Part shown: one piece after another, positions 1-7,426 of the stretch
Position numbering within the stretch: the stretch's first letter is position 1
Layout of the letters: every line of letters starts with the position of its first letter
Origin: Streptomyces antnestii
GTDB taxonomy: Bacteria; Actinomycetota; Actinomycetes; Streptomycetales; Streptomycetaceae
Reading direction: 5' to 3'
Assembly: GCF_004005495.1 (NCBI RefSeq)
Contig: NZ_RZYA01000001.1
Span: 558,001-622,000, forward strand
Length of the DNA: 64,000 bases
Notes under the pieces: generated by a model
Seen by the model: only the letters and a program-made list of their open reading frames with translations
Databases searched by the model: none
What the model was told of the DNA's origin: nothing
Position numbers and translations under genes: made by a program

Positions 1-11
1 CGGACAACATC

Positions 12-40
12 AACGTATGGCACCGCGTGCCAGTCGGCAA
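12..40 (-). promoter_or_regulatory. Leftward promoter with palindrome in the spacer
   Basis: Read on the minus strand there is a -35 like hexamer TTGCCG (40-35), exactly 17 bp of spacer, then a -10 like TACGTT (17-12). The spacer contains a perfect inverted repeat TGGCAC-GCG-GTGCCA (32-18). An operator between -35 and -10 implies steric repression. The gene it drives lies beyond the left edge. The TetR regulator transcribed toward it (174-983) is the obvious candidate ligand, by inference only. Confidence 0.55.
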
Positions 41-110
41 GACACTGGGTGCCACAACTTTTTGAGCGATGATCGATCACCGCAGGTGGGAGGGGGTGCG
101 GCCATGACGA

Positions 111-140
111 AGGGGGCGCTACCGATGGGTAGCGCCCCCT
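111..140 (-). terminator. Hairpin terminator after the TetR gene
   Basis: Two perfect 12-bp arms (111-122 and 129-140) enclose a 6-nt loop. It lies 33 bp past the TetR stop codon. There is no T-tract, which is common for Streptomyces terminators. It also separates the TetR transcript from the leftward promoter at 12-40. Confidence 0.7.
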
Positions 141-173
141 CAAAACCGCAGGGTAAATCGGGTCAAAAAGTAC

Positions 174-983
174 CTACGGGCGCTCCCTGAGCGCCTTCTC
201 GATGGTCCTCATGACCTCTTCGAGAGGGGCGTCCGTGCGGGCGACCGTGACGAGGACCTCGCCCCGCTGGGAGACCGTGGCCGGGGTCGCGGCGGGCGAG
301 GCGTCGTGGCCCGCGCCGATGCCGGTGCCGAAGGTGCGCCGGACGATCGCGAAGGCGTGGTCGAGCTGGCTCTCCACGTCACCCTGGCCGCCCGCCCGCA
401 GCCAGCGCCGCAGCACGTGGTTGTGGGCGGTGACGACGGCGGACGCGGCGACCTCGGCGAGCAATGGGTCGTCGTTGCCGTGCTGATGGGCCGTCTCGTC
501 GAAGTGGCCGAGGAGATAGCGGGTGAACAGGCGCTCGTAGCGGGCCACCGAGGCGATCTCCCGCTCGCGCAGGGTCGGTACCTCGCGCGTGAGCCGGTAA
601 CGCTCCACCGACACGGCCGGCGAGGCCGCGTACATCTTCATGACTTCCTTGATGCCGCGGCACACCGTGTCGAGCGGATGCTCGTGCGCGGGCGCCGCGT
701 TGAGCACCGCCTCCGCCCGGATCAGGGTGTCGTCGTGGTCCGGGAAGATCGCCTCTTCCTTGGAACGGAAGTGACGGAAGAAGGTCCGCCGGGCGACGCC
801 CGCCGCGGCCGCGATCTCGTCGACCGTCGTGGCCTCGTAGCCCTTGGTCGCGAAGAGTTCCATCGCCGCGGCCGCCAGCTCCCGGCGCATCTTGAGCCGC
901 TGGGCGGCGGCGCGGGTGCCCGCGGCGCTCTCCGGAGCGTCGGGCGTGGGCGTCGTACGGGAGGACTTGGCGGCCTTGGACAT
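174..983 (-). CDS. TetR/AcrR-family transcriptional regulator
   Basis: 269 aa. The N-terminal third carries a TetR helix-turn-helix (about residues 33-80; LFATKGYEATTVDEIAAAAG followed by RRTFFRHFRSKEEAIF), and the rest is a helical ligand-binding domain. The start at 983 (MSKAAK) is chosen because the HTH begins soon after; a longer open frame to 1280 is low-complexity and an alternative Met exists at 1001. It lies downstream of and co-oriented with a 3-hydroxyacyl-CoA dehydrogenase gene and ends 33 bp before a hairpin. A TetR next to acyl-CoA genes suggests an acyl-CoA-responsive repressor. From memory of Streptomyces gene order, a TetR beside a 3-hydroxyacyl-CoA dehydrogenase often precedes the crotonyl-CoA reductase (ethylmalonyl-CoA) genes; these would lie off the left edge. 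Confidence 0.9.
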   Translation of the reverse strand: MSKAAKSSRTTPTPDAPESAAGTRAAAQRLKMRRELAAAAMELFATKGYEATTVDEIAAAAGVARRTFFRHFRSKEEAIFPDHDDTLIRAEAVLNAAPAHEHPLDTVCRGIKEVMKMYAASPAVSVERYRLTREVPTLREREIASVARYERLFTRYLLGHFDETAHQHGNDDPLLAEVAASAVVTAHNHVLRRWLRAGGQGDVESQLDHAFAIVRRTFGTGIGAGHDASPAATPATVSQRGEVLVTVARTDAPLEEVMRTIEKALRERP

Positions 984-1176
984 GCCATGAACGTACTGCA
1001 TATGCGCGGTGGCGTGCGCCGGAGCGGGGCTCCCCCCGGCCCCGGTGGGGGCGGGGGGAGTGCGGGCGGGCGGGCGGAGCAGCCCGCCCCAGTCCGTGGG
1101 CGGGGCCGGGCCCCGGTCCATGGGCCGTCCCGCGCCGCTGCCCATGGGCAGGTCGGCGCCGCTGCCCGTGGGCAGA

Positions 1177-2982
1177 TCAGCGCCGGGCATATTCGCGGAA
1201 GCCGCGGCCCGTCTTGCGGCCGAGGCAGCCCGCGGCCACCAGGTGCTCCAGGAGCGGCGCGGGGGCCAGGCCCGGGTCACGGAACTCGCGGTGCAGGACC
1301 TTCTCGATCGCCAGCGAGACGTCGAGGCCGACCACGTCCAGGAGCTCGAAGGGCCCCATCGGATAGCCGCCGCCCAGCTTCATCGCGGCGTCGATGTCGT
1401 CGAGCGTCGCGTAGTGCTCCTGCACCATCTTGATCGCGTTGTTCAGGTACGGGAACAGGAGCGCGTTCACGATGAAGCCGGCGCGGTCCCCGCAGTCCAC
1501 CGGGTGCTTGCGGATCTTCGCGCACACCTCGCGGACCGTGGCGTGCACGTCGTCGCCGGTCAGCACGGTCCGCACGACCTCGACGAGCTTCATCGCGGGC
1601 GCCGGGTTGAAGAAGTGCATGCCGATCACGTCCTGCGGGCGCGAGGTCGCGCGGGCACAGGCCACGACGGGCAGCGACGAGGTCGTGGTCGCCAGGACCG
1701 CGCCCGGCTTGCAGACCTTGTCGAACGTCGCGAAGAGCTGCTGCTTGATCTCCAGGTCCTCGGCCACCGCCTCCAGGGCCAGGTCGACGTCCGCGAAGGC
1801 GTCGTACGAACCCGCCGGAGTGATCCGCTCCAGGGTCTGCGCCGCCGCCTCCGCCGTCATCCTGCCCTTGTCGACAGAACGCGAAAGAGACTTACCGATA
1901 CGGGACTTGGCCTTCTCCGCCTTCTCCTCGCTGCGGGCCGCGAGCACCACGTCGTAGCCGGCCTTCGCGAACACCTCCGCGATGCCGGACGCCATCGTCC
2001 CGGAGCCCGCGACGCCGACCGAGCGGACCGTCCTGGCCCCTTCGGCGGCCTCGCCCGCGAGCGGCGTGAGCGCGTCCCGCACCACCTCGGCGCCGCCCGG
2101 CTCCGCGTACGTGTAGAAGCCGCGCCCCGACTTGCGGCCGGTCAGGCCCGCCTCGCTGAGCTGCTTGAGGACGGGGGCCGGAGCGTGCAGGCGGTCGCGG
2201 GACTCGGCGTACATGGCGTCGAGGACCCGGCGCGCCGTGTCGATGCCGATCAGGTCGAGCAGCGCGAGGGGGCCCATCGGCAGACCGCAGCCCAGCTTCA
2301 TCGCGGCGTCGATGTCCTCGCGGGAGGCGTACTTGGCCTCGTACATCGCGGCGGCCTGGTTGAGGTAGCCGAACAGCAGACCGTCGGCGACGAAACCGGG
2401 CCGGTCGCCCACCGCGACCGGCTCCTTGCCGAGTTCGATCGCGAGGTCGGTGACGGCGGCGACGGCGGTCGGCGCGGTCAGCACGCTGGAGACCACCTCG
2501 ACGAGCTTCATCGCGGGTGCCGGGTTGAAGAAGTGCAGGCCGAGGACGCGCTCGGGCCGGGCCGAATCGGCGGCGAGCCGCGTCACGGACAGGGCGTTCG
2601 TGCCGGTCGCGAGGATCGTCTCCGGCCGCACGACGGAGTCGAGGTCACGGAAGATCTGCTGCTTGATCTCGTACGACTCCGGGGCCACCTCGATGACGAG
2701 GTCGGCGTCGGCCGCGGCCTGGAGGTCCGTGAACGTGCGGAAGCGGGCGAGGACGTCCCGGCGCTCGTCCTCGGTGAGGCGCTCGCGGCGCACAGCACGC
2801 GCCGTCGAGGCCTCGAGCGCGGCGACGGCCTGGGCGGCCGCGGCCTCGCTGACGTCGATGCCGATGACCTCACGGCCGGCGCGGGCGAGGACCTCGGCGA
2901 TGCCGGTGCCCATCGTGCCGAGACCGACGACCGCGACGGTCGGGAGGGTGGCCGGGGAAGCGGGGGACAGAGGAGCGTCCAT
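1177..2982 (-). CDS. 3-hydroxyacyl-CoA dehydrogenase, duplicated (two-domain-set) form
   Basis: 601 aa. It oxidises (S)-3-hydroxyacyl-CoA (probably 3-hydroxybutyryl-CoA) with NAD(P). The sequence is an internal duplication: two Rossmann motifs (GLGTMG near residue 20; GSGTMASG near 310), each followed by HFFNPAPAMKLVEVV and by a C-terminal 3HCDH domain with GRKSGRGFY or GRKTGRGF. Single-unit enzymes are about 280 aa, so this is the fused tandem form known in actinobacteria. The start MDAPLS at 2982 has GGAG 7 nt upstream. The TetR gene is 193 bp downstream in the same direction, so the two may be co-regulated. Likely role: fatty-acid or ethylmalonyl-CoA metabolism. Confidence 0.93.
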   Translation of the reverse strand: MDAPLSPASPATLPTVAVVGLGTMGTGIAEVLARAGREVIGIDVSEAAAAQAVAALEASTARAVRRERLTEDERRDVLARFRTFTDLQAAADADLVIEVAPESYEIKQQIFRDLDSVVRPETILATGTNALSVTRLAADSARPERVLGLHFFNPAPAMKLVEVVSSVLTAPTAVAAVTDLAIELGKEPVAVGDRPGFVADGLLFGYLNQAAAMYEAKYASREDIDAAMKLGCGLPMGPLALLDLIGIDTARRVLDAMYAESRDRLHAPAPVLKQLSEAGLTGRKSGRGFYTYAEPGGAEVVRDALTPLAGEAAEGARTVRSVGVAGSGTMASGIAEVFAKAGYDVVLAARSEEKAEKAKSRIGKSLSRSVDKGRMTAEAAAQTLERITPAGSYDAFADVDLALEAVAEDLEIKQQLFATFDKVCKPGAVLATTTSSLPVVACARATSRPQDVIGMHFFNPAPAMKLVEVVRTVLTGDDVHATVREVCAKIRKHPVDCGDRAGFIVNALLFPYLNNAIKMVQEHYATLDDIDAAMKLGGGYPMGPFELLDVVGLDVSLAIEKVLHREFRDPGLAPAPLLEHLVAAGCLGRKTGRGFREYARR

Positions 2983-3130
2983 CTGAGGACTCCAGGAGGG
3001 AGGAGTGACGACTGAGGGGCGCACGCGGATACGCCGACAGGCGCACGGAGTGCGGGAGTTCGAGCCGGACAGCCGGACGGAAAATGCACGCACACGTCCG
3101 GCGAAGGGCGGATCGCTGTAGATCGCTCCA

Positions 3131-3190
3131 CCGATACCGATTCCGACGTCGATTCCGAAGAACCGCTTTTAACCGCTTGAACCGGTTGAA
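3131..3190 (-). promoter_or_regulatory. Phased repeat cluster upstream of the hydroxyacyl-CoA dehydrogenase
   Basis: AACCGC occurs at 3161 and 3171 and AACCGG at 3180, a spacing of about one helical turn; AACCGGTT at 3180-3187 is palindromic. Just beside it CGATTCCGA is repeated (starting near 3137 and 3150). The cluster lies about 150-200 bp upstream of the minus-strand start at 2982. The remainder of the 2983-3430 gap holds no supported ORF; its right end is the promoter of the HEAT gene. Confidence 0.35.
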
Positions 3191-3430
3191 TCGATGAGAG
3201 GGAGATCCGGCGGGCCCTGTCCCGGAGCCACGCCGTACTGCGGTACCTGAGGCACCGAACCGACTGACACCCTCGGCGGCTGCGTCACCAGGCCGCCAGG
3301 AGTGGAATACGGGGAGTGTGCCCCGCTCACTTGAGATTAACCGGCGAGTAACGAGCGCGCCACCCCCCGGCGTTCACCAGTCTCTGTGATCTACGTCGCC
3401 GGGCCGCGCGGCCGCTCTACGCTGGACGGC

Positions 3431-4006
3431 ATGGACGAAGAGTTGCGATCAGTCACGGAGCGCTTACGGGCCGAGTCCGCCGCCTCCCCCCTTCTCGACC
3501 GCCTCGCGACGACCCGCGACCACGACGAACTCGCGTCCGCACTGACCGCGCCCGGGCAGCCGCTGTGGGCGCGCGAACTGGCCGCGTACCGGCTCGGGGT
3601 GGCCGGTGACCACCGGGCCTTCGAGGCGCTCGTCCTGCTGCTCAACCACCGCGACCCGGCCCGCTGCGCCACGGCCGCGCACGCCCTGGCCGCCCTCGCC
3701 GACCCCCGCACCGCACGCGCGGCGGCGGCCCTCGCCACGAACGAACTGCGCATCGCCTACGCCCTGCACCCGGTCCGGCTCCTGACCGCCCTGCGCGCCC
3801 CCGAGTCCGCGCCGGCTCTGATCGCCACCCTGGAACGACGCCTCGGCCCCCACGACCCCTACCGCAAGGTGGCCCTCGCGTGCGTGGAGGGCCTCGCCGC
3901 CCTGGGCGACCCCCGCGCCCGCCCGGTGCTGACCGCCACCCTGGCCCACCCGGCCCTCGCGAAGTCGGCGGCCCACGCGCTCGCGAGCCTCCCGACGGAG
4001 GACTAG
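3431..4006 (+). CDS. HEAT-repeat protein with a TTA codon
   Basis: 191 aa, soluble, alpha-helical. Several HEAT/PBS-lyase-like units can be seen (e.g. AFEALVLLLNHRDPARCATA, APALIATLERRL, GLAALGDPRARPVLTATL), suggesting a small scaffold or protein-interaction module; no catalytic motif is visible. The start at 3431 fits a leaderless transcript: TACGCT (3418-3423) lies 7 nt before the ATG. Codon 12 is TTA (3464-3466), the rare leucine codon read by the bldA tRNA, so translation may depend on development. The stop overlaps that of the convergent GNAT gene by 4 bp (CTAG). Partner and process are unknown. Confidence 0.85.
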   Translation: MDEELRSVTERLRAESAASPLLDRLATTRDHDELASALTAPGQPLWARELAAYRLGVAGDHRAFEALVLLLNHRDPARCATAAHALAALADPRTARAAAALATNELRIAYALHPVRLLTALRAPESAPALIATLERRLGPHDPYRKVALACVEGLAALGDPRARPVLTATLAHPALAKSAAHALASLPTED

Positions 4007-4569
4007 GGCATCTCGAGAGGGCGCAAGTAGCGGACTTCCGGCACGGGCACCCCGTCCACCTCGTACGTGTCCTCGGCGCCGTCCGGGGAGAATCCGGCGC
4101 GTTCGTAGAAGCGGCGGGCGCGGGCGTTGCCCTCCACCACCCACAGCCGGACCCGCCCGTGCCCGGAGGCGACGCACCGCTCCAGCACGACCTCCAGGAG
4201 AGCGCGGCCCACGCCCGTCGACAGCACGCCGGGCAGCACGTAGATCGCGTACAACTCGGCGTCCCCGGGCGGCGCATCGTCGTCGCGGAGCGGGCCGTGA
4301 CAGGCCCAGCCGACGACCTCGCCCGCGCGCCCGGCGACCAGATTCACCACCGACGGGCCGCGGCGCGCCAGCAGTTCCCGGCGCCGCGCCGTCTCCTCCT
4401 CGACGTCCATCGCGTCGAGATGAGCCGCCGGCATCAGGCCCGCGTACGCCGTCTGCCAGCCGAGGACCCGGATGCGGGCCACCGCCTCGCAGTCGGCGTC
4501 GGTCATGTCCCGCACGCGGATCCCGGCGGCCGGGACCGGGGCGGTGTCGCGGGGCCGATGGCTGTCCAT
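4003..4569 (-). CDS. GNAT-family N-acetyltransferase
   Basis: 188 aa from MDSHRP; an upstream in-frame ATG at 4587 is possible, but CAGGAT just before 4569 suits a leaderless start. GNAT fold: beta strand IRVRDMTDADCEAVARI near the start, AELYAIYVLPGVLSTGVGRALLEVVL (acetyl-CoA pyrophosphate loop, here V-x-x-G-V-G-R-A) in the middle, and NARARRFYERAGF near the C-terminus. Substrate unknown. The 3' end overlaps the stop of the HEAT gene. Confidence 0.88.
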   Translation of the reverse strand: MDSHRPRDTAPVPAAGIRVRDMTDADCEAVARIRVLGWQTAYAGLMPAAHLDAMDVEEETARRRELLARRGPSVVNLVAGRAGEVVGWACHGPLRDDDAPPGDAELYAIYVLPGVLSTGVGRALLEVVLERCVASGHGRVRLWVVEGNARARRFYERAGFSPDGAEDTYEVDGVPVPEVRYLRPLEMP

Positions 4570-4614
4570 GCCGCCATCCTGGCCCATACGGCGACGCCAC
4601 CCCGGTCGACCTGC

Positions 4615-6213
4615 TCAGCTGCGGAAGCCCAGGAGGCCGTGCAGGCGGGTGCCGTTCGGGCCCGTTGCCGGGGTGGGGGTGGCCTTTTTCGTCAGCGGTT
4701 TCGGGGCGGGGAGCTTCTTGCAGACCGCGTCGGCCTCGCCGGTGCCGTGGGGGGTCTTGCCCGTGCTCAGGTAGTCGGTCAGGTAGCGGTCGAGGCAGGT
4801 GTTTCCGCTGAGGGTGATGCCGTGGTTCCCGCCGCCCTCCTCGACCACCAGGCTGGAGCCGCGCAGTTCGCGGTGGACGGTGACCCCGCCCTCGTACGGC
4901 GTGGCCGCGTCGTCCGTGGCCTGGAAGAGCAGCGTCGGCGGCAGTTCGTCGTTCGAGACGTCCGGCGGGTCGAGGCGGCTCGTCGGCCAGAACGCGCACG
5001 GCGCGTTGTACCAGGCGTTGTTCCAGGTGGAGAAGGGGGCCTTCTCGTTCGCCTGCCAGTTGTCGGCATGCCAGGTGTTCCAGTCGCGCGGCCACCGCGC
5101 GTCACGGCACTGCACCGCCGTGTAGACGCTGTAGCCGTTGTCGCCCGCGGCGTCGACCGCGCCGAACTTCTTGTACGTCCTGACGAGCGGCTCCGGGTCC
5201 TTGTCCTTCACGTACGCCGCGAACGCCTCGGCCAGATAGGGCCAGTAGCCGTCGTAGTAGCCGCCGGGGATGAAGGTGTCCTCCAGCTCGCCCGCCCCGA
5301 CCTTCTTGCCCGCCGGCTTCTTCTGCACGGCGGCGCGCATCGCGTACCACTCGGCCTCGACCTTCGCGGGGTCCTTGCCGAGCTTGTACGTCGTGTCGTG
5401 CTGCGCGACCCACGCGAGGAACGCCTGGTGGCGGGCGTTGAACGCGTGGTCCTGGTTCATGTTGTCGTCGTACCAGACCCCCGTCGGGTCGACGATCGAG
5501 TCGAGCACCAGGCGCCGCACGCGGTGCGGGTAGAGCTTGGCGTAGACGGCGCCCAGGTAGGTGCCGTACGAGTAGCCGAAGTAGCTGAGCTTCGGCGCGC
5601 CGAGCGCCGCACGGATCGCGTCCACGTCCCTGGCGGTGCTCACCGTGTCGATGTACGGCAGCACGTCCGCGTACTTCGCCGCGCACGCCGCCGCGAACCC
5701 CTGCGCGCGGTCGAGGCCGGCGCGCTCGACGGCGGGGGACGACGGCACGCTCGCCGGCCGCACCGGTTTGAAGTACCCCGGCCGGCAGTCGAGGGCCGGC
5801 TTGCTCTTGCCGACGCCGCGCGGGTCGAAGCCCACGACGTCGTACTGCGCCGCGACCTTCTTGGGAAGTCCGCCGGCGACGAAGCCCGCCAGCTTCAGGC
5901 CGCTGCCGCCGGGGCCGCCGGGGTTCACCAGGAGCGGGCCCTGCGACGTCTTCGCGGTGTGCCGGATCCGCGACAGCGCGAGCGTGATCTGCCGGCCGCC
6001 GGGCCGCGCGTGGTCGAGCGGTACCCGCACCGACGAGCACTGCAGCGCCGGATAGTCCTTGGTGCCGCAGTCCTTCCAGGTGAGGGCGGAGCGCGGGGCG
6101 GACGGGGCGAAGGTCGCGGGGACCGTGGCGGAACCCGCCGAGGCCGGGGCGGCGGCGAGCAGTCCGGCAACCACCGTGGCGGCGCCGCACAGGGCCGCTG
6201 CGCGTTTGTTCAT
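4615..6213 (-). CDS. Secreted alpha/beta-hydrolase, tripeptidyl-aminopeptidase type (S33)
   Basis: 532 aa. A Sec signal peptide (MNKRAAALCGAATVVAGL then AAAPASA) precedes an alpha/beta-hydrolase fold: oxyanion region NPGGPGGSG near residue 90, nucleophile elbow GYSYGTYLG, acid region ATDDAATP and GGGNHG histidine, then a TAP-like C-terminal domain. The length and motifs match the Streptomyces SlpD/SlpE/Tap exopeptidase family, which removes N-terminal peptides from extracellular proteins. The start is the Met opening the signal peptide; the longer frame to 6267 has no signal sequence. It is a single gene that stops 45 bp before the GNAT start. Confidence 0.9.
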   Translation of the reverse strand: MNKRAAALCGAATVVAGLLAAAPASAGSATVPATFAPSAPRSALTWKDCGTKDYPALQCSSVRVPLDHARPGGRQITLALSRIRHTAKTSQGPLLVNPGGPGGSGLKLAGFVAGGLPKKVAAQYDVVGFDPRGVGKSKPALDCRPGYFKPVRPASVPSSPAVERAGLDRAQGFAAACAAKYADVLPYIDTVSTARDVDAIRAALGAPKLSYFGYSYGTYLGAVYAKLYPHRVRRLVLDSIVDPTGVWYDDNMNQDHAFNARHQAFLAWVAQHDTTYKLGKDPAKVEAEWYAMRAAVQKKPAGKKVGAGELEDTFIPGGYYDGYWPYLAEAFAAYVKDKDPEPLVRTYKKFGAVDAAGDNGYSVYTAVQCRDARWPRDWNTWHADNWQANEKAPFSTWNNAWYNAPCAFWPTSRLDPPDVSNDELPPTLLFQATDDAATPYEGGVTVHRELRGSSLVVEEGGGNHGITLSGNTCLDRYLTDYLSTGKTPHGTGEADAVCKKLPAPKPLTKKATPTPATGPNGTRLHGLLGFRS

Positions 6214-6410
6214 GGGGCATCCCAGGGGCGAGGGTTCGAGGCCGCGAGCCCACGGCCCCCGCCGCATGGTCCCCGTATCCGGGCCCGAAACGGCATGTTC
6301 CGCCGAGAGTTGACCCGATTGGCGTGCAGAGGTCCGGGGGAGGGCGAGCCGGGTGGCCGCGGGAGCGGGCTTCGGCGCGCGAGGGTCCGATGCCGAACTC
6401 CTCCGTCAGT

Positions 6411-6590
6411 TCATGTGCCTGACGGGTGATCCGGCGCCGGCTTCGACGTCGTCCTGTCCTCGGGAGCCGCACCCCGCATGAGTACCGAGTAGGCGATCCT
6501 CGCGTGGCTTCTCGCGGCGGCGTGCGGCCCGGCCGCCAGCGACCTCGTCATGCCGCGCCACGCCGATTCCGCGTTTGACGTGCTGAGCAT
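6411..6590 (-). CDS. Candidate SOS-induced small protein, 59 aa
   Basis: A short ORF with AGGAGG (6600-6595) 4 nt before ATG. About 51 bp upstream lies GAACATGTGTTC (6652-6641), matching the actinobacterial LexA box core GAAC-N4-GTTC, with a -10-like TATTCT immediately after (6640-6635). Third codon positions are about 83% G/C, consistent with coding. The product starts MLSTSNAESAWRGM, is rich in Ala, Arg and Ser, contains one mildly hydrophobic stretch (HARIAYSVLM) and no clear membrane segment or known domain. I do not recognise it. By context it could be a DNA-damage-induced checkpoint or regulatory peptide. It sits between a secreted peptidase gene and the divergent SRPBCC gene. Confidence 0.55.
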   Translation of the reverse strand: MLSTSNAESAWRGMTRSLAAGPHAAARSHARIAYSVLMRGAAPEDRTTSKPAPDHPSGT

Positions 6591-6640
6591 CGAGCCTCCT
6601 GACGCAATGACGCCCGGTAGCCGGCGCCGGCCACAGAATA

Positions 6641-6652
6641 GAACACATGTTC
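6641..6652 (-). promoter_or_regulatory. Predicted LexA (SOS) box with adjacent -10
   Basis: GAAC-ACAT-GTTC is a 4-bp-arm palindrome whose central bases fit the RNRY rule of mycobacterial and streptomycete LexA sites. On the minus strand it directly abuts TATTCT (6640-6635), so bound LexA would cover the promoter of the 59-aa ORF. The divergent SRPBCC start is about 130 bp to the right. Confidence 0.6.
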
Positions 6653-6720
6653 CCTTGATCGTGCGACCCCGAATTTGGTGGCGGATACGGAGGGTGGTTG
6701 GCTTGGGCTCTCCACCTCGG

Positions 6721-6752
6721 GAAACCCCGAGAAACCCCAGAGAAACCCCCCG
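6721..6752 (+). repeat. Three phased GAAACCCC repeats in the SRPBCC leader
   Basis: GAAACCCC occurs at 6721, 6731 and 6742, i.e. every 10-11 bp, ending about 30 bp before the SRPBCC start and just ahead of its GGAGGA ribosome-binding site (6769-6774). The spacing of one helical turn suggests repeated protein contacts on one DNA face, or a leader-RNA element. Confidence 0.4.
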
Positions 6753-6781
6753 AGATCACCGAACTGCTGGAGGAAAGAGCC

Positions 6782-7225
6782 ATGGCGCAGGTCGAGGCCA
6801 CCACGGAGCGGGTCGTCGCCGCCAAGCCGGACGACGTGTTCGACGCTCTCGCCGACTACAGCGGCACGCGCGCGAAGCTGCTGCCCGAGCACTTCAGCGA
6901 GTACGAGGTCCGCGAGGGCGGTGACGGCGAGGGCACCCTCGTCCACTGGAAGCTCCAGGCGACCAGCAAGCGGATCCGCGACTGCCTCCTCGAGGTGACC
7001 GAGCCGACCGACGGCGAGCTCGTCGAGAAGGACCGCAACTCCTCGATGGTCACCACCTGGCGCGTGACCCCGTCCGGCGACGGCGCCTCCCGCGTCGTCG
7101 TCACCACCGTGTGGAACGGCGCCGGCGGCATCGGCGGCTTCTTCGAGAAGACCTTCGCCCCCAAGGGCCTCGGCCGCATCTACGACGCCGTGCTCGCGAA
7201 GCTCGCCGCCGAGGTCGAGAAGTGA
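6782..7225 (+). CDS. SRPBCC (polyketide cyclase/START-like) family protein
   Basis: 147 aa. Typical small SRPBCC/polyketide_cyc2 fold: VEATTERVVAAKPDDVFDAL at the N-terminus, a central beta sheet (GTLVHWKLQ, SRVVVTTVWNG) and a C-terminal helix LGRIYDAVLAKLAAEV. Such proteins form a hydrophobic cavity for lipid or polyketide-like ligands; no catalytic residues can be assigned. The start ATG at 6782 is 7 nt after GGAGGA. It is monocistronic and divergent from the SOS-type small ORF. Confidence 0.85.
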   Translation: MAQVEATTERVVAAKPDDVFDALADYSGTRAKLLPEHFSEYEVREGGDGEGTLVHWKLQATSKRIRDCLLEVTEPTDGELVEKDRNSSMVTTWRVTPSGDGASRVVVTTVWNGAGGIGGFFEKTFAPKGLGRIYDAVLAKLAAEVEK

Positions 7226-7426
7226 CCCCGAGGTGACCCTGGAGTAACTCCGGTGTAGTGCTCACCGGTTCGAGTGGTTTTCCGTTCGCGCGCGGTTGTA
7301 CGCCGTAGGGCTCCGACCGGCGCATTCGGCCCCGGAGGCCCTCGGAACCGCACCTCGCCGCGCTTGCCCGCAGTTGTCGCGTAATGCGAGAAATATGCGG
7401 CGCAGGCGCGACGAGGGGAGCGACAG

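Noticed and set aside
1..72. C-terminus of a plus-strand protein at the left edge
   Set aside because: Two plus-strand frames stay open for about 20 codons but neither shows coding bias; the promoter with palindrome explains this region better.
306..1433. Long plus-strand ORF opposite the TetR gene
   Set aside because: Shadow of the TetR frame caused by GC bias; composition is Arg/Gly/His-rich without any fold, and the minus-strand HTH is clear.
1009..3015. 668-codon plus-strand ORF over the hydroxyacyl-CoA dehydrogenase
   Set aside because: Antisense of a strongly conserved enzyme; product is low-complexity with no motif.
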